Origin: Streptomyces sp. RPA4-2
GTDB taxonomy: Bacteria; Actinomycetota; Actinomycetes; Streptomycetales; Streptomycetaceae
Reading direction: 5' to 3'
Assembly (NCBI RefSeq): GCF_012273515.2
Contig: NZ_CP050975.2
Location: forward strand, 8,308,001 to 8,372,000
Length of the DNA stretch: 64,000 nt
The notes beneath the pieces were generated by a model. The model ran no database searches, had not been told where the DNA came from, and was given only the letters and a program-made list of their open reading frames with translations. Made by a program: the position numbers and the translations under genes. Of the stretch, positions 17,327 to 27,665 are shown piece by piece. Numbering within the stretch: position 1 is the stretch's first letter; each line of letters starts with the position of its first letter.

Positions 17327-18448
17327 GTGGACACTGCGGACAGCGGGTCGACGGACCTCGATCGGGCCCGTACGCGCACGGGAAAGCGGCCGGGGCGTCG
17401 TACGCAGGGCGCGTCCATGGCGGACGTCGCGCGGCTGGCCGGCGTCTCGTCGCAGACGGTCTCCCGGGTGTCCAACGGCTACGACGGTGTCAACGAGGAG
17501 ACCCGCCAGCAGGTACTGGCAGCGATGAAGGAGCTGGGGTACCGGCCCAACAGCGCGGCCCGGGCCCTGAAACGCGGTGAGTTCCGCACCATCGGCGTCA
17601 TCACCTTCAACCTCTCCACCACGGGCAACATGCGCACCCTGGAGGCGATCGCCACCTCCGCGGCGCAGGACGGCTACGCCGTCACCCTCCTGCCCGTCGC
17701 CGTCCCCACCCAGGACGAGGTACGGGGTGCCTTCTCCCGGCTCGGCGAGCTCGCCGTCGACGCCGTCATCGCCATCATGGAAGTGCACCTCCTCGACGCG
17801 GCGACCATCTCCCTGCCTCCCCATGTACAGGTCGTCGTCGCCGACTCCGACGCCGGCGACCGCTACGCCGTGGTCGACACCGACCAGGCGGGCGGAGCCC
17901 GTGCCGCCGTACGGCACCTGCTGGACCTCGGCCATCGCACGGTCTGGCACCTCGCGGGACCGGAGGAGTCGTTCGCGGCGCAGCGCCGCGCCGACGCGTG
18001 GAACGCCGCCCTGACCGAGGAGGGGCGCGTCGCACCGCCCCTCGTGCGGGGCGACTGGTCGGCGGAGTCCGGCTACCGCGCGGGTCTGCTCCTCGCGGAC
18101 GAGCGGGACTGCACGGCGGTGTTCGCCGCCAACGACCAGATGGCACTCGGGCTCCTGAGGGCCCTGCACGAGCGGGGCCGGAGGATTCCCGAGGACGTCA
18201 GCGTCATCGGCTTCGACGACATCCCGGAGGCCGGTTCCTTCCTGCCGCCGCTGACCACGGTGCACCAGGACTTCGCCGAGGTGGGACGCCTCTGCGTCGA
18301 GGGCGTCCTGCGTCGGATGCATCTGGACGCGACGGAACACGGCACCACCCTCGTCCCCACCAAGCTCGTGGTGCGCGCCAGCACCGCGCCGCCTCCCACC
18401 GGGGAATTGCGCGACGGGGACTCGAGGGTGTCGCTCGACGCCGGGTGA
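17327..18448 (+). CDS. LacI-family transcriptional repressor of the beta-galactosidase locus
   Basis: This is 373 residues. The helix-turn-helix MADVARLAGVSSQTVSRVSN lies at residues 31-50, followed by the hinge ELGYRPNSAARALKRGEFRT. The rest is a periplasmic-binding-like sugar sensor, with FAANDQMALGLLRALHERG and DVSVIGFDDIPEAGSFLPP as family blocks. The GTG at 17327 is preceded by GGGGAG; the frame is open to 17255 but homologues do not need that part. It diverges from the importer operon, with two palindromic operators between them, and most likely represses both directions until a galactoside binds. Confidence 0.92.
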   Translation: MDTADSGSTDLDRARTRTGKRPGRRTQGASMADVARLAGVSSQTVSRVSNGYDGVNEETRQQVLAAMKELGYRPNSAARALKRGEFRTIGVITFNLSTTGNMRTLEAIATSAAQDGYAVTLLPVAVPTQDEVRGAFSRLGELAVDAVIAIMEVHLLDAATISLPPHVQVVVADSDAGDRYAVVDTDQAGGARAAVRHLLDLGHRTVWHLAGPEESFAAQRRADAWNAALTEEGRVAPPLVRGDWSAESGYRAGLLLADERDCTAVFAANDQMALGLLRALHERGRRIPEDVSVIGFDDIPEAGSFLPPLTTVHQDFAEVGRLCVEGVLRRMHLDATEHGTTLVPTKLVVRASTAPPPTGELRDGDSRVSLDAG

Positions 18449-18552
18449 GACCTGTCTGCGGGAGGGGGCACCACGCCGCGTGGGTCCCCGCCTCTCGTGC
18501 GAGGTGGGTATTCGAGTGCGATCTTTCCGTGGCCGTCGGTACCGTGCCTGGC

Positions 18553-19104
18553 ATGGACGTGACGTTCACCAAGGTGTCCGGGCGCCGCTACCGCATGACC
18601 GTCGTGCGGGAACACGGACCGCAACTGGCACCGCGACAGGGTCCGGGCTACGACGACCACCTGCCGCATGACGCCGTGCACTTCCTGGTCGAGGCCGAGG
18701 CGGGCCTGTCCGGCGGCGTCTTCGGCCGGATCGCGGCCGGGCGGAACAACCTCTTCTGGGCGGTCGATCCCGTCGAGCGGAAACGTCAGGCGCGCCGGGA
18801 GGCCAAGCGGCCACCGAGCCCGGCCGAGCGCGCTGACATGGCCCGTTCCGAGACCCTCGCCTCGCTGTGCGATCCGTTGTGGCGACTGCGGTCGGGGCAG
18901 CGCTCGGACCTTCCCGAATGGTTCTCATCGATCGCGGCGGACCTCGACTCCGCAGCGCTCGTCGAGCGCATCCTGGTCCGGCTGGACGCGTTCGCCGCGC
19001 GCTGGTACGCGCTGCCGGTGGGTGACGGCATCACGCTGTCGTGGCCGGGCACCACGGCGGGGGCGCGCCGCGTCGGGAGGACCGGGCATCTGCCGTCAAG
19101 CTGA
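18553..19104 (+). CDS. Conserved hypothetical protein
   Basis: This 183-residue soluble protein has no signal peptide or membrane helix. The N-terminal half has the block RYRMTVVREHGPQLAPRQG and DDHLPHDAVHFLVEAEAGL, then GGVFGRIAAGRNNLFW, and the C-terminal half is helical. Similar proteins occur widely in Streptomyces as unnamed hypotheticals, in my recollection, but no function is known to me. The ATG gives the conserved start. The C-terminal end runs into the truncated ABC gene on the other strand, so the last residues may not be native. Confidence 0.7.
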   Translation: MDVTFTKVSGRRYRMTVVREHGPQLAPRQGPGYDDHLPHDAVHFLVEAEAGLSGGVFGRIAAGRNNLFWAVDPVERKRQARREAKRPPSPAERADMARSETLASLCDPLWRLRSGQRSDLPEWFSSIAADLDSAALVERILVRLDAFAARWYALPVGDGITLSWPGTTAGARRVGRTGHLPSS

Positions 19105-19108
19105 GGCG

Positions 19109-19273
19109 CACGGGCTCGGCGGTGGTCTTGCCGCCGTCGTTCGGATCGAGCAGGGAGAAAACGGTGCCGGCCGGCACCGCCAGGTCGATGCCGTCGAGGA
19201 CCGTCTTGTCCCCGTAGGCCTTGCGCATCCCCTTGGCCGCGATGGCGTGTGAGTGCGATGTCGATGTCGTCAT
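19109..19273 (-). pseudogene. Truncated ABC transporter ATPase (N-terminal fragment)
   Basis: About 50 residues match the start of a DrrA-type ATPase: AIAAKGMRKAYGDKTVLDGI and AVPAGTVFSLL. The Walker A that should read GPNGAGKTT instead reads DPNDGGKTT, and the family sequence stops soon after. The gene is both cut and mutated, so it is dead. Confidence 0.8.
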
Positions 19274-20050
19274 GCCCCAGAGGTTGCGGCAGCCGCATCC
19301 AGCGCGGCTTCACGATGGTTTCAGCGCCCTGGAACCGGGCGGTGGAAGGCAATGCCGCATTGCCTCCCTGCCGTTGCTGCCTCAGCGCCCGGCGAATCGG
19401 CAAACACCGGCGTCGACATTCGGAGCAGTGGTCAGCGGGGCGGCATCAGGCCCGATACGGAGGCCGGCACGCCCGCGGGAAGAGGGAGACCGGGTGGTGT
19501 GGATGGCTCGCGTGACGCCGTGGCGTCGTACGAGCCTGCCGCACCACCCAGCCGCATCCGGGATGCAACCGGCTGGTGAATCGTCCTCCTCCGCGAAGAG
19601 GCCCATCGCAGCAGCGCGATCAAGGCCTTGATACGTAAGACCGGCTGCCACGCTCCTCGATGGAGGGAGGGCAGCCCACCTACTCGGATGGCCTCAGTAA
19701 TTCACTTCAGCGAATCTGACACAATGCTCTTGGCGTGAGGCCACCCATTCGGCGGAGCGCGAGGATGGAAACAGGGACGTCGTACCACCGGGCGGTTCGC
19801 CTTCGCCGACTCTTCCCGGTCGCTGACGTAAAATTTGCTGATGAAACGTTCCGGCACTCGTCCGGTCCTAACCCACCCCGCACTGCCGTGACAGTCGTAG
19901 CCCGGTGGCAGCCCCCTGTCCGTCGCGCACGGCAGCTGACCGCAGGTTGCGGAAGGGGACAGCCGGAGGATGTGGCAGGCCGCCGGTCAGGCCCTTGGGA
20001 GCCTCCCGGGCCGCACGAATGACGTGCCTTCGGTCGTCTCCCTGGGCAGC
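19274..20050. other. Region without a recognisable gene
   Basis: This stretch of nearly 800 bases lies between the ABC remnant and the terminator of the first giant repeat gene. Only short, compositionally unconvincing open frames are present on either strand. No RNA gene, transposon end or long repeat was recognised. Confidence 0.5.
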
Positions 20051-20086
20051 CCTGTATCCCGGCCGGAACACCGGCCGGGATACAGG
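20051..20086 (-). terminator. Strong terminator hairpin of the leftward giant gene
   Basis: CCTGTATCCCGGCCGG and its exact complement form a 16-bp perfect stem around an AACA loop, 18 bases beyond the stop at 20105. Confidence 0.85.
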
Positions 20087-20104
20087 GGCTGTGCCCCGGG
20101 AGGC

Positions 20105-23100
20105 TCACATGTAGGTGAAGTTCACCGGGTTGCTGGGACCTGAGGCCGTGTTGACGACGACGTTCACCGTGCCGGCGCTGTGGGGTGGACTCGTGACGGT
20201 CACGAACGTCCCGAAGGACTGCGACACGATGGTGGCCGGGACGCCGCCGAACGTGACCGAGGTGACGCCGTTGAGGTTGGAACCGACGAGCAGGACGCTC
20301 GTGCCGCCGACGGTCGACCCGGAGCTCGGGATCGCAGCCACGAGATTCGGGGGAAGGCTCGCGGACACGGTCTGGGTCACGGCGGGTGAGGTCGAGCCGT
20401 TGTAGCTACCGCTTCCGCCGTACACGGCGGTCAGCGAGTGACTCCCCACGCTCAGGCTGGAGGTCGTGAACGTGGCCACCCCTCCGGAGAGCGCCCCGGT
20501 GCCCAACAGGGTCGCGCCGTCGAAGAACGACACGGTTCCCGTCGGAGTCCCGCCGCCGGGGGCCACTGCCGCGACGGTGGCCGTCAGAGTCACCGCCTGG
20601 CCGGACCCCGAGGGGTTCGGCGAGGCGGTGAGGGCCGTGCTGGTGTTGGCCTTGTTGACCGTTTGTGTGTCGATGAGGGAGGTGGAGGTGTTGTAGTTGG
20701 CGCTGCCGTTGTAGGTGGCGGTGAGTGGGTGGCTGCCGACGGTGAGGGTGGAGGTGGTGAGGGTGGCGACGCCTCCGGTGAGGGTGCTGGTGCCGATGAG
20801 GGTGGCGCCGTCGAAGAAGGAGACGGTTCCGGTGGGGGTGCCGGTTCCGGGTGCGGTGGCGGTGACGGTGGCCGTGAGGACCTTCGGCTGGCCGAAGACG
20901 GAGGGGTCGGGGGTCGAGGTGAGCGTGGTGCTGGTGTTGGCCTTGTTGACTGTCTGTGTGTCGATGAGGGAGGTGGAAGTGTTGTAGCTGGCGCTGCCGT
21001 TGTAGGTGGCGGTGAGTGCGTGGCTGCCGACGCTGAGGGTGGAGGTGGTCAGCGTGGCGACGCCTCCGGTGAGGGTGCTGGTGCCGATCAGGGTCGCGCC
21101 GTCGAAGAACGAGACCGTCCCGGTGGGGATGCCGGTTCCGGGTGCGGTGGCGGTGACGGTGGCCGTGAGGACCTTCGGCTGGCCGAAGACGGAGGGGTCG
21201 GGGGTCGAGGTGAGCGTGGTGCTGGTACCGGCTTTGTTGACCGTTTGTGTGTCGATGAGGGAGGTGGAGGTGTTGTAGCTGGCGCTGCCCCCGTAGGTGG
21301 CGGTGAGTGGGTGGCTGCCGACGCTGAGGGTGGAGGTGGTCAGCGTGGCGACGCCTCCGGTGAGGGTGCTGGTGCCGATCAGTGTCGCGCCGTCGAAGAA
21401 CGAGACCGTCCCGGTGGGTGTGCCGGTTCCGGGTGCGGTGGCGGTGACGGTGGCCGTGAGGACCTTCGGCTGGCCGAAGACGGACGGGTCGGGGGCCGAG
21501 GTCAGCGTGGTGCTGGTACCGGCTTTGTTGACCGTCTGTGTGTCGATGAGGGATGTGGAGGTGTTGTAGTTGGCGCTGCCCCCGTAGGTGGCGGTGAGTG
21601 CGTGGCTGCCGACGCTGAGGGTGGAGGTGGTGAGGGTGGCGACGCCTCCGGTGAGGGTGGTAGTGCCGATGAGGGTCGCGCCGTCGAAGAACGAGACCGT
21701 TCCGGTGGGGATGCCGGTTCCGGGTGCGGTGGCGGTGACGGTGGCCGTGAGGACCTTCGGCTGACCGAACACGGACGGGTCGGGAGCCGACGTCAGGACG
21801 GTGGCCGTGTTGGCCGGGTTCACCGTCTGCGTATCAACGGGGGATGTGGAGGTGTTGTAGTTGGCGCTGCCGTTGTAGACAGCGGTGAGCGCATGGCTGC
21901 CGACGCCCAACGTGCCGGTGGTCAAGGTGGCGACACCCCCGGACAGCACGGCGGTGCCCAGCAGCGTGGCGCCGTCGAAGAACGACACCGTCCCGTTCGC
22001 CGTGCCCCCGCCCGGAGCGGTGACCGCCACCGTGGCGGTGAGGACCTTGCCTTGGCCGAAGACGGAGGGGTCGGGGGCCGAGGTGAGCGTGGTGCTGGTG
22101 TTGGCCTTGCTGACCGTCTGGGTGTCGATGGGCGAGGTCGATCCGTTGTAGCTGGCGCTGCCCCCGTAGACCGCGGTGAGTGCGTGGCTGCCGACGCTGA
22201 GGGTGGACGTGGTCAGCGTGGCGGCGCCTCCGGTGAGGGTGCCGGTGCCGATGAGGGTGGCGCCGTCGAAGAACGAGACCGTTCCGGTGGGTGTGCCGGT
22301 TCCGGGTGCGGTGGCGGTGACGGTGGCCGTGAGGACCTTCGGTTGGCCGAAGACGGAGGGGTCGGGGGCCGAGGTCAGGGCAGTGCTGGTACCGGCTTTG
22401 TTCACTGTCTGGGTGTCGACGGGGGATGTCGATCCGTTGTAGCTGGCGCTGCCGTTGTAGGTGGCGGTGAGTGGGTGGCTGCCGACGGTGAGGGTGGAGG
22501 TGGTGAGGGTGGCGGTGCCGGCGGTGAGGGTGCTGGTGCCGATGAGGGTGGCGCCGTCGAAGAACGAGACCGTCCCGGTGGGTGTGCCGGTTCCGGGTGC
22601 GGTGGCGGTGACGGTGGCCGTGAGGATCTTCGGTTGGCCGAAGACGGAGGGGTCGGGGGCGGAGGTCAGGGCAGTGCTGGTACCGGCTTTGTTGACCGTC
22701 TGGGTGTCGATGGGCGAGGTCGATCCGTTGTAGCTGGCGCTGCCCCCGTAGACCGCGGTGAGTGCGTGGCTGCCGACGGTGAGGGTGGCGGTGGTCAGCG
22801 TGGCGACGCCTCCGGTGAGGGCGCTGGTGCCGATGAGGGTGGCGCCGTCGAAGAACGAGACCGTCCCGGTGGGGATGCCGGTTCCGGGTACGACCACGGT
22901 GACTGCTGCGGTCAGAGTCTTCGTCTGGCCGAACACCGCCGGATCCGGTACTGAGACCAGGGCGGTGGTGGTGTTGGCCTTGTTGACGCTTTGGGTGTCG
23001 GTGGGGGAGGTGGATCCGTTGTGGTTGGCGCTGCCGTTGTAGGTGGCGGTGAGTGGGTGGCTGCCGACGGTGAGGGTGGTGGTGGTGAGGGTGGCGACGC

Positions 23101-24809
23101 TTAGGCGGTGAGGGTGCTGGTGCCGATGAGGGTGGCGCCGTCGAAGAACGACACGGTCCCGGTGGGAGTACCCGCTCCTGGTGCGACTGCGGTGACCGTG
23201 GCTGTCAGGACCTTGGCCTCACCGAAGGCGGAGGGGTCGGGGGCGGAGGTGAGTGTGGTGGTCGTGTTCGCCGCGCTCACTGTCTGCGTGTCGATGGGCG
23301 AGGTCGATCCGTTGTGGTTGGTGCTGCCGTTGTAGGTGGCGGTGAGTGGATGGCTGCCGACGGTGAGGGTGGAGGTGGTGAGGGTGGCGGTGCTTAGAGC
23401 GGTGAGGGTGCTGGTGCCGATGAGGGTGGCGCCGTCGAAGAACGACACGGTCCCGGTGGGAGTACCCGCTCCTGGTGCGACTGGGGTGACCGTGGCTGTC
23501 AGGACCTTGGCCTCACCGAAGGCGGAGGGTCGGGGGCGGAGGTGAGTGTGGTGGTCGTGTTCGCCGCGTTCACTGTCTGCGTGTCGACGGGGGACGTTGA
23601 TCCGTTGAAGTCTCCATCGCCGCTATAGACAGCGGTCAACGGATGGCTGCCGACGGTGAGGGTGGAGGTGGTGAGGGTGGCGGTGCTTAAGCGGTGAGGG
23701 TGGTGGTGCCGATGGGGGTGGCGCCGTCGAAGAAGGTGACGGTGCCGGTGGGGGTGCTTAAGCGTCGGAGGTGACGGTGGCGGTGAGGGTTTTGGTTTGG
23801 CCGAAGACGGAGGGGTCGGGGGTGGAGGTGAGGGTGGTGGTGGTGGGGAAGGGGATGGTTTCGGTGACGCTGACGGTGTTGTCGCTGTTGTTGGTGACGT
23901 AGGCGTGGGTGCCGTCGGGGGTGAGGGCGATGCCGAAGGGCCCATGCCGACGGGGAGGGTGAAGGTGACGGTGTTGGTGGTGGTGTCGATGATGCTGACG
24001 GTGTTGTCGCCGTTGTTGGTGATGTAGGCGAAGAGTCCGTTGGGGGAGATCGCTACGTTGGTCGGTGCGCTGCCGACGGGGATGGTGGTGGTGACGGTGT
24101 TGGTGGTGGTGTCGATGACGCTGACGGTGTTGTCGCCGTTGTTGGTGACGTAGATGGTCAGGCCGTTGGGGGTGGCTGCCGCTCCGGTCGGTGAGGTGCC
24201 GACGGGGATGGTGGTGGTGACGGTGTTGGTGGTGGTGTCGATGACGGAGACGGTGTTGTCGCTGACGTTGGTGACGTAGACGGTCAGGCCGTTGGGGGTG
24301 ACGGTGACCCCGAATGGTGCGCTGCCGACGGGGATGGTGGTGGTGACGGTGTTGGTGGTGGTGTCGATGACGCTGACGGTGTTGTCGCCGACGTTGGTGA
24401 CGTAGACGGTCAGGCCGTTGGGGGTGGCTGCCGCTCCGGTCGGTGAGGTGCCGACTGGGATGGTGGTGGTGACGGTGTTGGTGGTGGTGTCGATGACGGA
24501 GACGGTGTTGTCGCTGACGTTGGTGACGTAGACGGTCAGGCCGTTGGGGGTGATGGCCACCCCTAACGGTGAGGTGCCGACGGGGATGGTGGTGGTGACG
24601 GTGTTGGTGGTGGTGTTGATGACGGAGACGGTGTTGTCGCCCTCGTTGGTGACGTAGGCGAACAGGCCGTTGGGGGTGATGGCCACCCCGGTCGGGAAGT
24701 TGCCTACGGGCACGGTCGGGTCGAGCAGTGCTGTTACCGGTGTCCGTCGGTATGCGAGCTGTCCGATTCCGAGCAGCTGTCGCCACTTCGACTGAAAACT
24801 CTTGGCCAT
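20105..24809 (-). CDS. Giant YVTN beta-propeller / Ig-like repeat / IPT-TIG protein (frame interrupted)
   Basis: Read as one gene this encodes about 1,560 residues. It starts MAKSFQSKWRQLLGIGQLAY at 24809 after a clear AAGGGGTG site. Seven YVTN-type blades of 42 residues follow (motif YVTNxGDNTVSVIDTTTNT), then 12 Ig-like domains of about 97 residues (group 3 bacterial Ig, motif GTVSFFDGATLIG and VGSHALTAVY), then an IPT/TIG domain ending NPVNFTYM. No signal peptide or anchor is visible. The frame is broken by lost G residues near 23940 and 23527 and by scars at 23756, 23685 and 23099; a scar at 23392 adds three bases in frame. These look like sequencing errors, because the mirror gene is intact at most of these sites. 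Such domains suggest an extracellular adhesive or scaffold role, which is inference. Confidence 0.75.
20370..23830 (-). repeat. Array of 12 Ig-like repeats, 291-bp period
   Basis: Each unit begins near DPSVFGQ and ends near STSPIDTQTV. Successive units are spaced 291 bases apart (97 residues) and are nearly identical at the DNA level, so unequal recombination is likely. Confidence 0.9.
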
Positions 24810-25076
24810 GACGCACCCCTTGATCGTGATGCGGGTTGTCTGGACGGTCGACCTGGGTGCCGGGTATTTCACGGCATCCAGGTGTGTCCGGAAAACCTTC
24901 CAAGGGAGTTGCCCACTCGGCAGGGCCACTGGCTATTTCGGCCAGCACATGCGACGGCCCATCCCCCGGGAAGGATGGGCAACCCACCGAGTCCAATACC
25001 AGAAGTAACGCACCGATCCCCGCAAGCGGACAGACACAGAGACCCATATTCACTCCAAAGGACTAACCCAAGACGC
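23470..25076 (-). repeat. Left arm of a large inverted repeat
   Basis: This sequence is the near-exact reverse complement of 26048-27665. It covers 267 bases upstream of the giant gene start and its propeller-coding half plus the first Ig-like unit. Differences are a few substitutions and small indels. Confidence 0.9.
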
Positions 25077-26047
25077 CGTCCAGCAAGAGTGGGAATCGAC
25101 AAGGCGACGCTCACCGTGGTGAGTGACCTGGGCACCTCCACTTCTGGGTGATCACATGCACGCACGCCATGCTCACAGAAAGCGTGAGCAGTTGAGGCCG
25201 AGCAAGGACGCCCGATTGCGATCTCTGCAGGACGGCAGGCGACGGGCGGCGTCGATTATCTCGGTCGAGTCCCGTCGCTTGTTCACCGTGGCGGTTCGGG
25301 GCCCAGGAGACTTCACGGTGGCATGCGATCTGTTGGCAAGGCAGTCGCCGATCGGCTACTCATCCCGCTGACAGCCGGTAGGTAACTCGGCGTGCCTACT
25401 TGGACTTTGAATACCGCCTGCCCCCCGCCGGCAGAGCCGATCCGCATGCACCTGGACCAGCACGCTCAACTTTCCGGAGGCGACAGTCCGCTGACGGAGT
25501 TGCCGACGCCTCACGTCGGCATCACGTCATTGAGGAGTGAGCTGGCGCTTGCGGCACCCTTCACACCGACGTCTCAGCGCCACTGCTTTGAGGGCGCCTA
25601 CCGTGTGCAGATTCGTCGTGCATGAGTCAATGGATCGCCTTTTCAGCAGAGATGAGCTCAGTCGAGAAGGGCCTGATGGCTCGGTGGGGCACACGCCACC
25701 GTGAGTCGTAATGATCTTTGGCGTGGTCGGAGTGCGGTCGGCCGTCATGTGCTGCGGCGACGACGTCGACTTCAAGTTCAAGCCGGCCCGATACGCCGGG
25801 AGATCCTGCGTCGCAGGAGATCGCCGGCCAGCAGCAAGGGGGAAGCCTCGAGCCGCTCCTCCAAAGACCCATCGACGACGTCCGCCAGTTGGTAGCCGCC
25901 CTCCAACTCTGCATCGAGAAGAGGGGCGACCGCCCCATCGGTCGGCCACTTGGTCGGCGTTAACTGCTCATCGCGACCAGCCGGTGTGTGACAACCCTCA
26001 GGGCGAGAGATCAGCTCCATTGAGTCGGCGTGACGCCTTGGGCAACC
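25077..26047. other. Unique spacer between the inverted repeat arms
   Basis: This 971-base stretch lies between the two promoters of the giant genes. Several open frames of 60-140 codons exist but none matches a family I know. One leftward stretch at about 25780-25960 (TKWPTDGAVAPLLDAELEGG) has protein-like composition but no clear start. No transposase or recombinase is visible. Confidence 0.5.
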
Positions 26048-27665
26048 GCGTCTTGGGTTAGTCCTTTGGAGTGAATATGGGTCTCTGTGTCTGTCCGCTT
26101 GCGGGGATCGGTGCGTTACTTCTGGTATTGGACTCGGTGGGTTGCCCATCCTTCCCGGGGGATGGGCCGTCGCATGTGCTGGCCGAAATAGCCAGTGGCC
26201 CTGCCGAGTGGGCAACTCCCTTGGAAGGTTTTCCGGACACACCTGGATGCCGTGAAAAACCCGGCACCCAGGTCGACCGTCCAGACAACCCGCATCACGA
26301 TCAAGGGGTGCGTCATGGCCAAGAGTTTTCAGTCGAAGTGGCGACAGCTGCTCGGAATCGGACAGCTCGCATACCGACGGACACCGGTAACAGCACTGCT
26401 CGACCCGACCGTGCCCGTAGGCAACTTCCCGACCGGGGTGGCCATCACCCCCAACGGCCTGTTCGCCTACGTCACCAACGAGGGCGACAACACCGTCTCC
26501 GTCATCAACACCACCACCAACACCGTCACCACCACCATCCCCGTCGGCACCTCACCGTTAGGGGTGGCCATCACCCCCAACGGCCTGACCGTCTACGTCA
26601 CCAACGTCAGCGACAACACCGTCTCCGTCATCGACACCACCACCAACACCGTCACCACCACCATCCCCGTCGGCACCTCACCGACCGGAGCGGCAGCCAC
26701 CCCCAACGGCCTGACCGTCTACGTCACCAACGTCGGCGACAACACCGTCAGCGTCATCGACACCACCACCAACACCGTCACCACCACCATCCCCGTCGGC
26801 AACGCACCATTCGGGGTCACCGTCACCCCCAACGGCCTGACCGTCTACGTCACCAACGTCAGCGACAACACCGTCAGCGTCATCGACACCACCACCAACA
26901 CCGTCACCACCACCATCCCCGTCGGCACCTCACCGACCGGAGCGGCAGCCACCCCCAACGGCCTGACCATCTACGTCACCAACAACGGCGACAACACCGT
27001 CAGCATCATCGACACCACCACCAACACCGTCACCACCACCATCCCCGTCGGCAGCGCACCGACCAACGTAGCGATCTCCCCCAACGGACTCTTCGCCTAC
27101 ATCACCAACAACGGCGACAACACCGTCAGCATCATCGACACCACCACCAACACCGTCACCTTCACCCTCCCCGTCGGCATGGGCCCCTTCGGCATCGCCC
27201 TCACCCCCGACGGCACCCACGCCTACGTCACCAACAACAGCGACAACACCGTCAGCGTCACCGAAACCATCCCCTTCCCCACCACCACCACCCTCACCTC
27301 CACCCCCGACCCCTCCGTCTTCGGCCAAACCAAAACCCTCACCGCCACCGTCACCTCCGACGCTTAAGCACCCCCACCGGCACCGTCACCTTCTTCGACG
27401 GCGCCACCCCCATCGGCACCACCACCCTCACCGCTCTAAGCACCGCCACCCTCACCACCACCACCCTCACCGCTCTAAGCAGCCATCCGTTGACCGCTGT
27501 CTATAGCGGCGATGGAGACTTCAACGGCTCGACGTCCCCCGTCGACACGCAGACAGTGAACGCGGCGAACACGACCACCACACTCACCTCCGCCCCCGAC
27601 CCCTCCGCCTTCGGTGAGGCCAAGGTCCTGACAGCCACGGTCACCCCAGTCGCACCAGGAACGGG
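26048..27665 (+). repeat. Right arm of a large inverted repeat
   Basis: This is the mirror of 23470-25076. The outer promoter-side boundary is sharp at 26048. Toward the gene body the two copies diverge gradually after the first Ig-like units rather than ending at one base. Confidence 0.9.

Noticed and set aside
20438..22954. Long open frame on the plus strand opposite the leftward Ig-repeat gene
   Set aside because: It is very rich in Gly, repeats with the same 291-bp period and matches no domain; it is the antisense shadow of the repeat array.
24000..24800. A CRISPR array in the regularly spaced 126-bp repeats
   Set aside because: The repeats are coding, in frame and without unique spacers; they are YVTN propeller blades.
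25077..26047. A recombinase or invertase gene in the spacer of the inverted repeat
   Set aside because: No frame in the spacer shows a serine or tyrosine recombinase motif.
26071..26320. A lipoprotein-like leader (MNMGLCVCPLAGIGALLLVL) in both inverted repeat arms that could be the start of the giant genes
   Set aside because: It is in a different frame from the propeller, and that frame then turns into His/Arg-rich nonsense through the blades. The ATG at 26315 (and 24809) has a good ribosome site and the correct frame.
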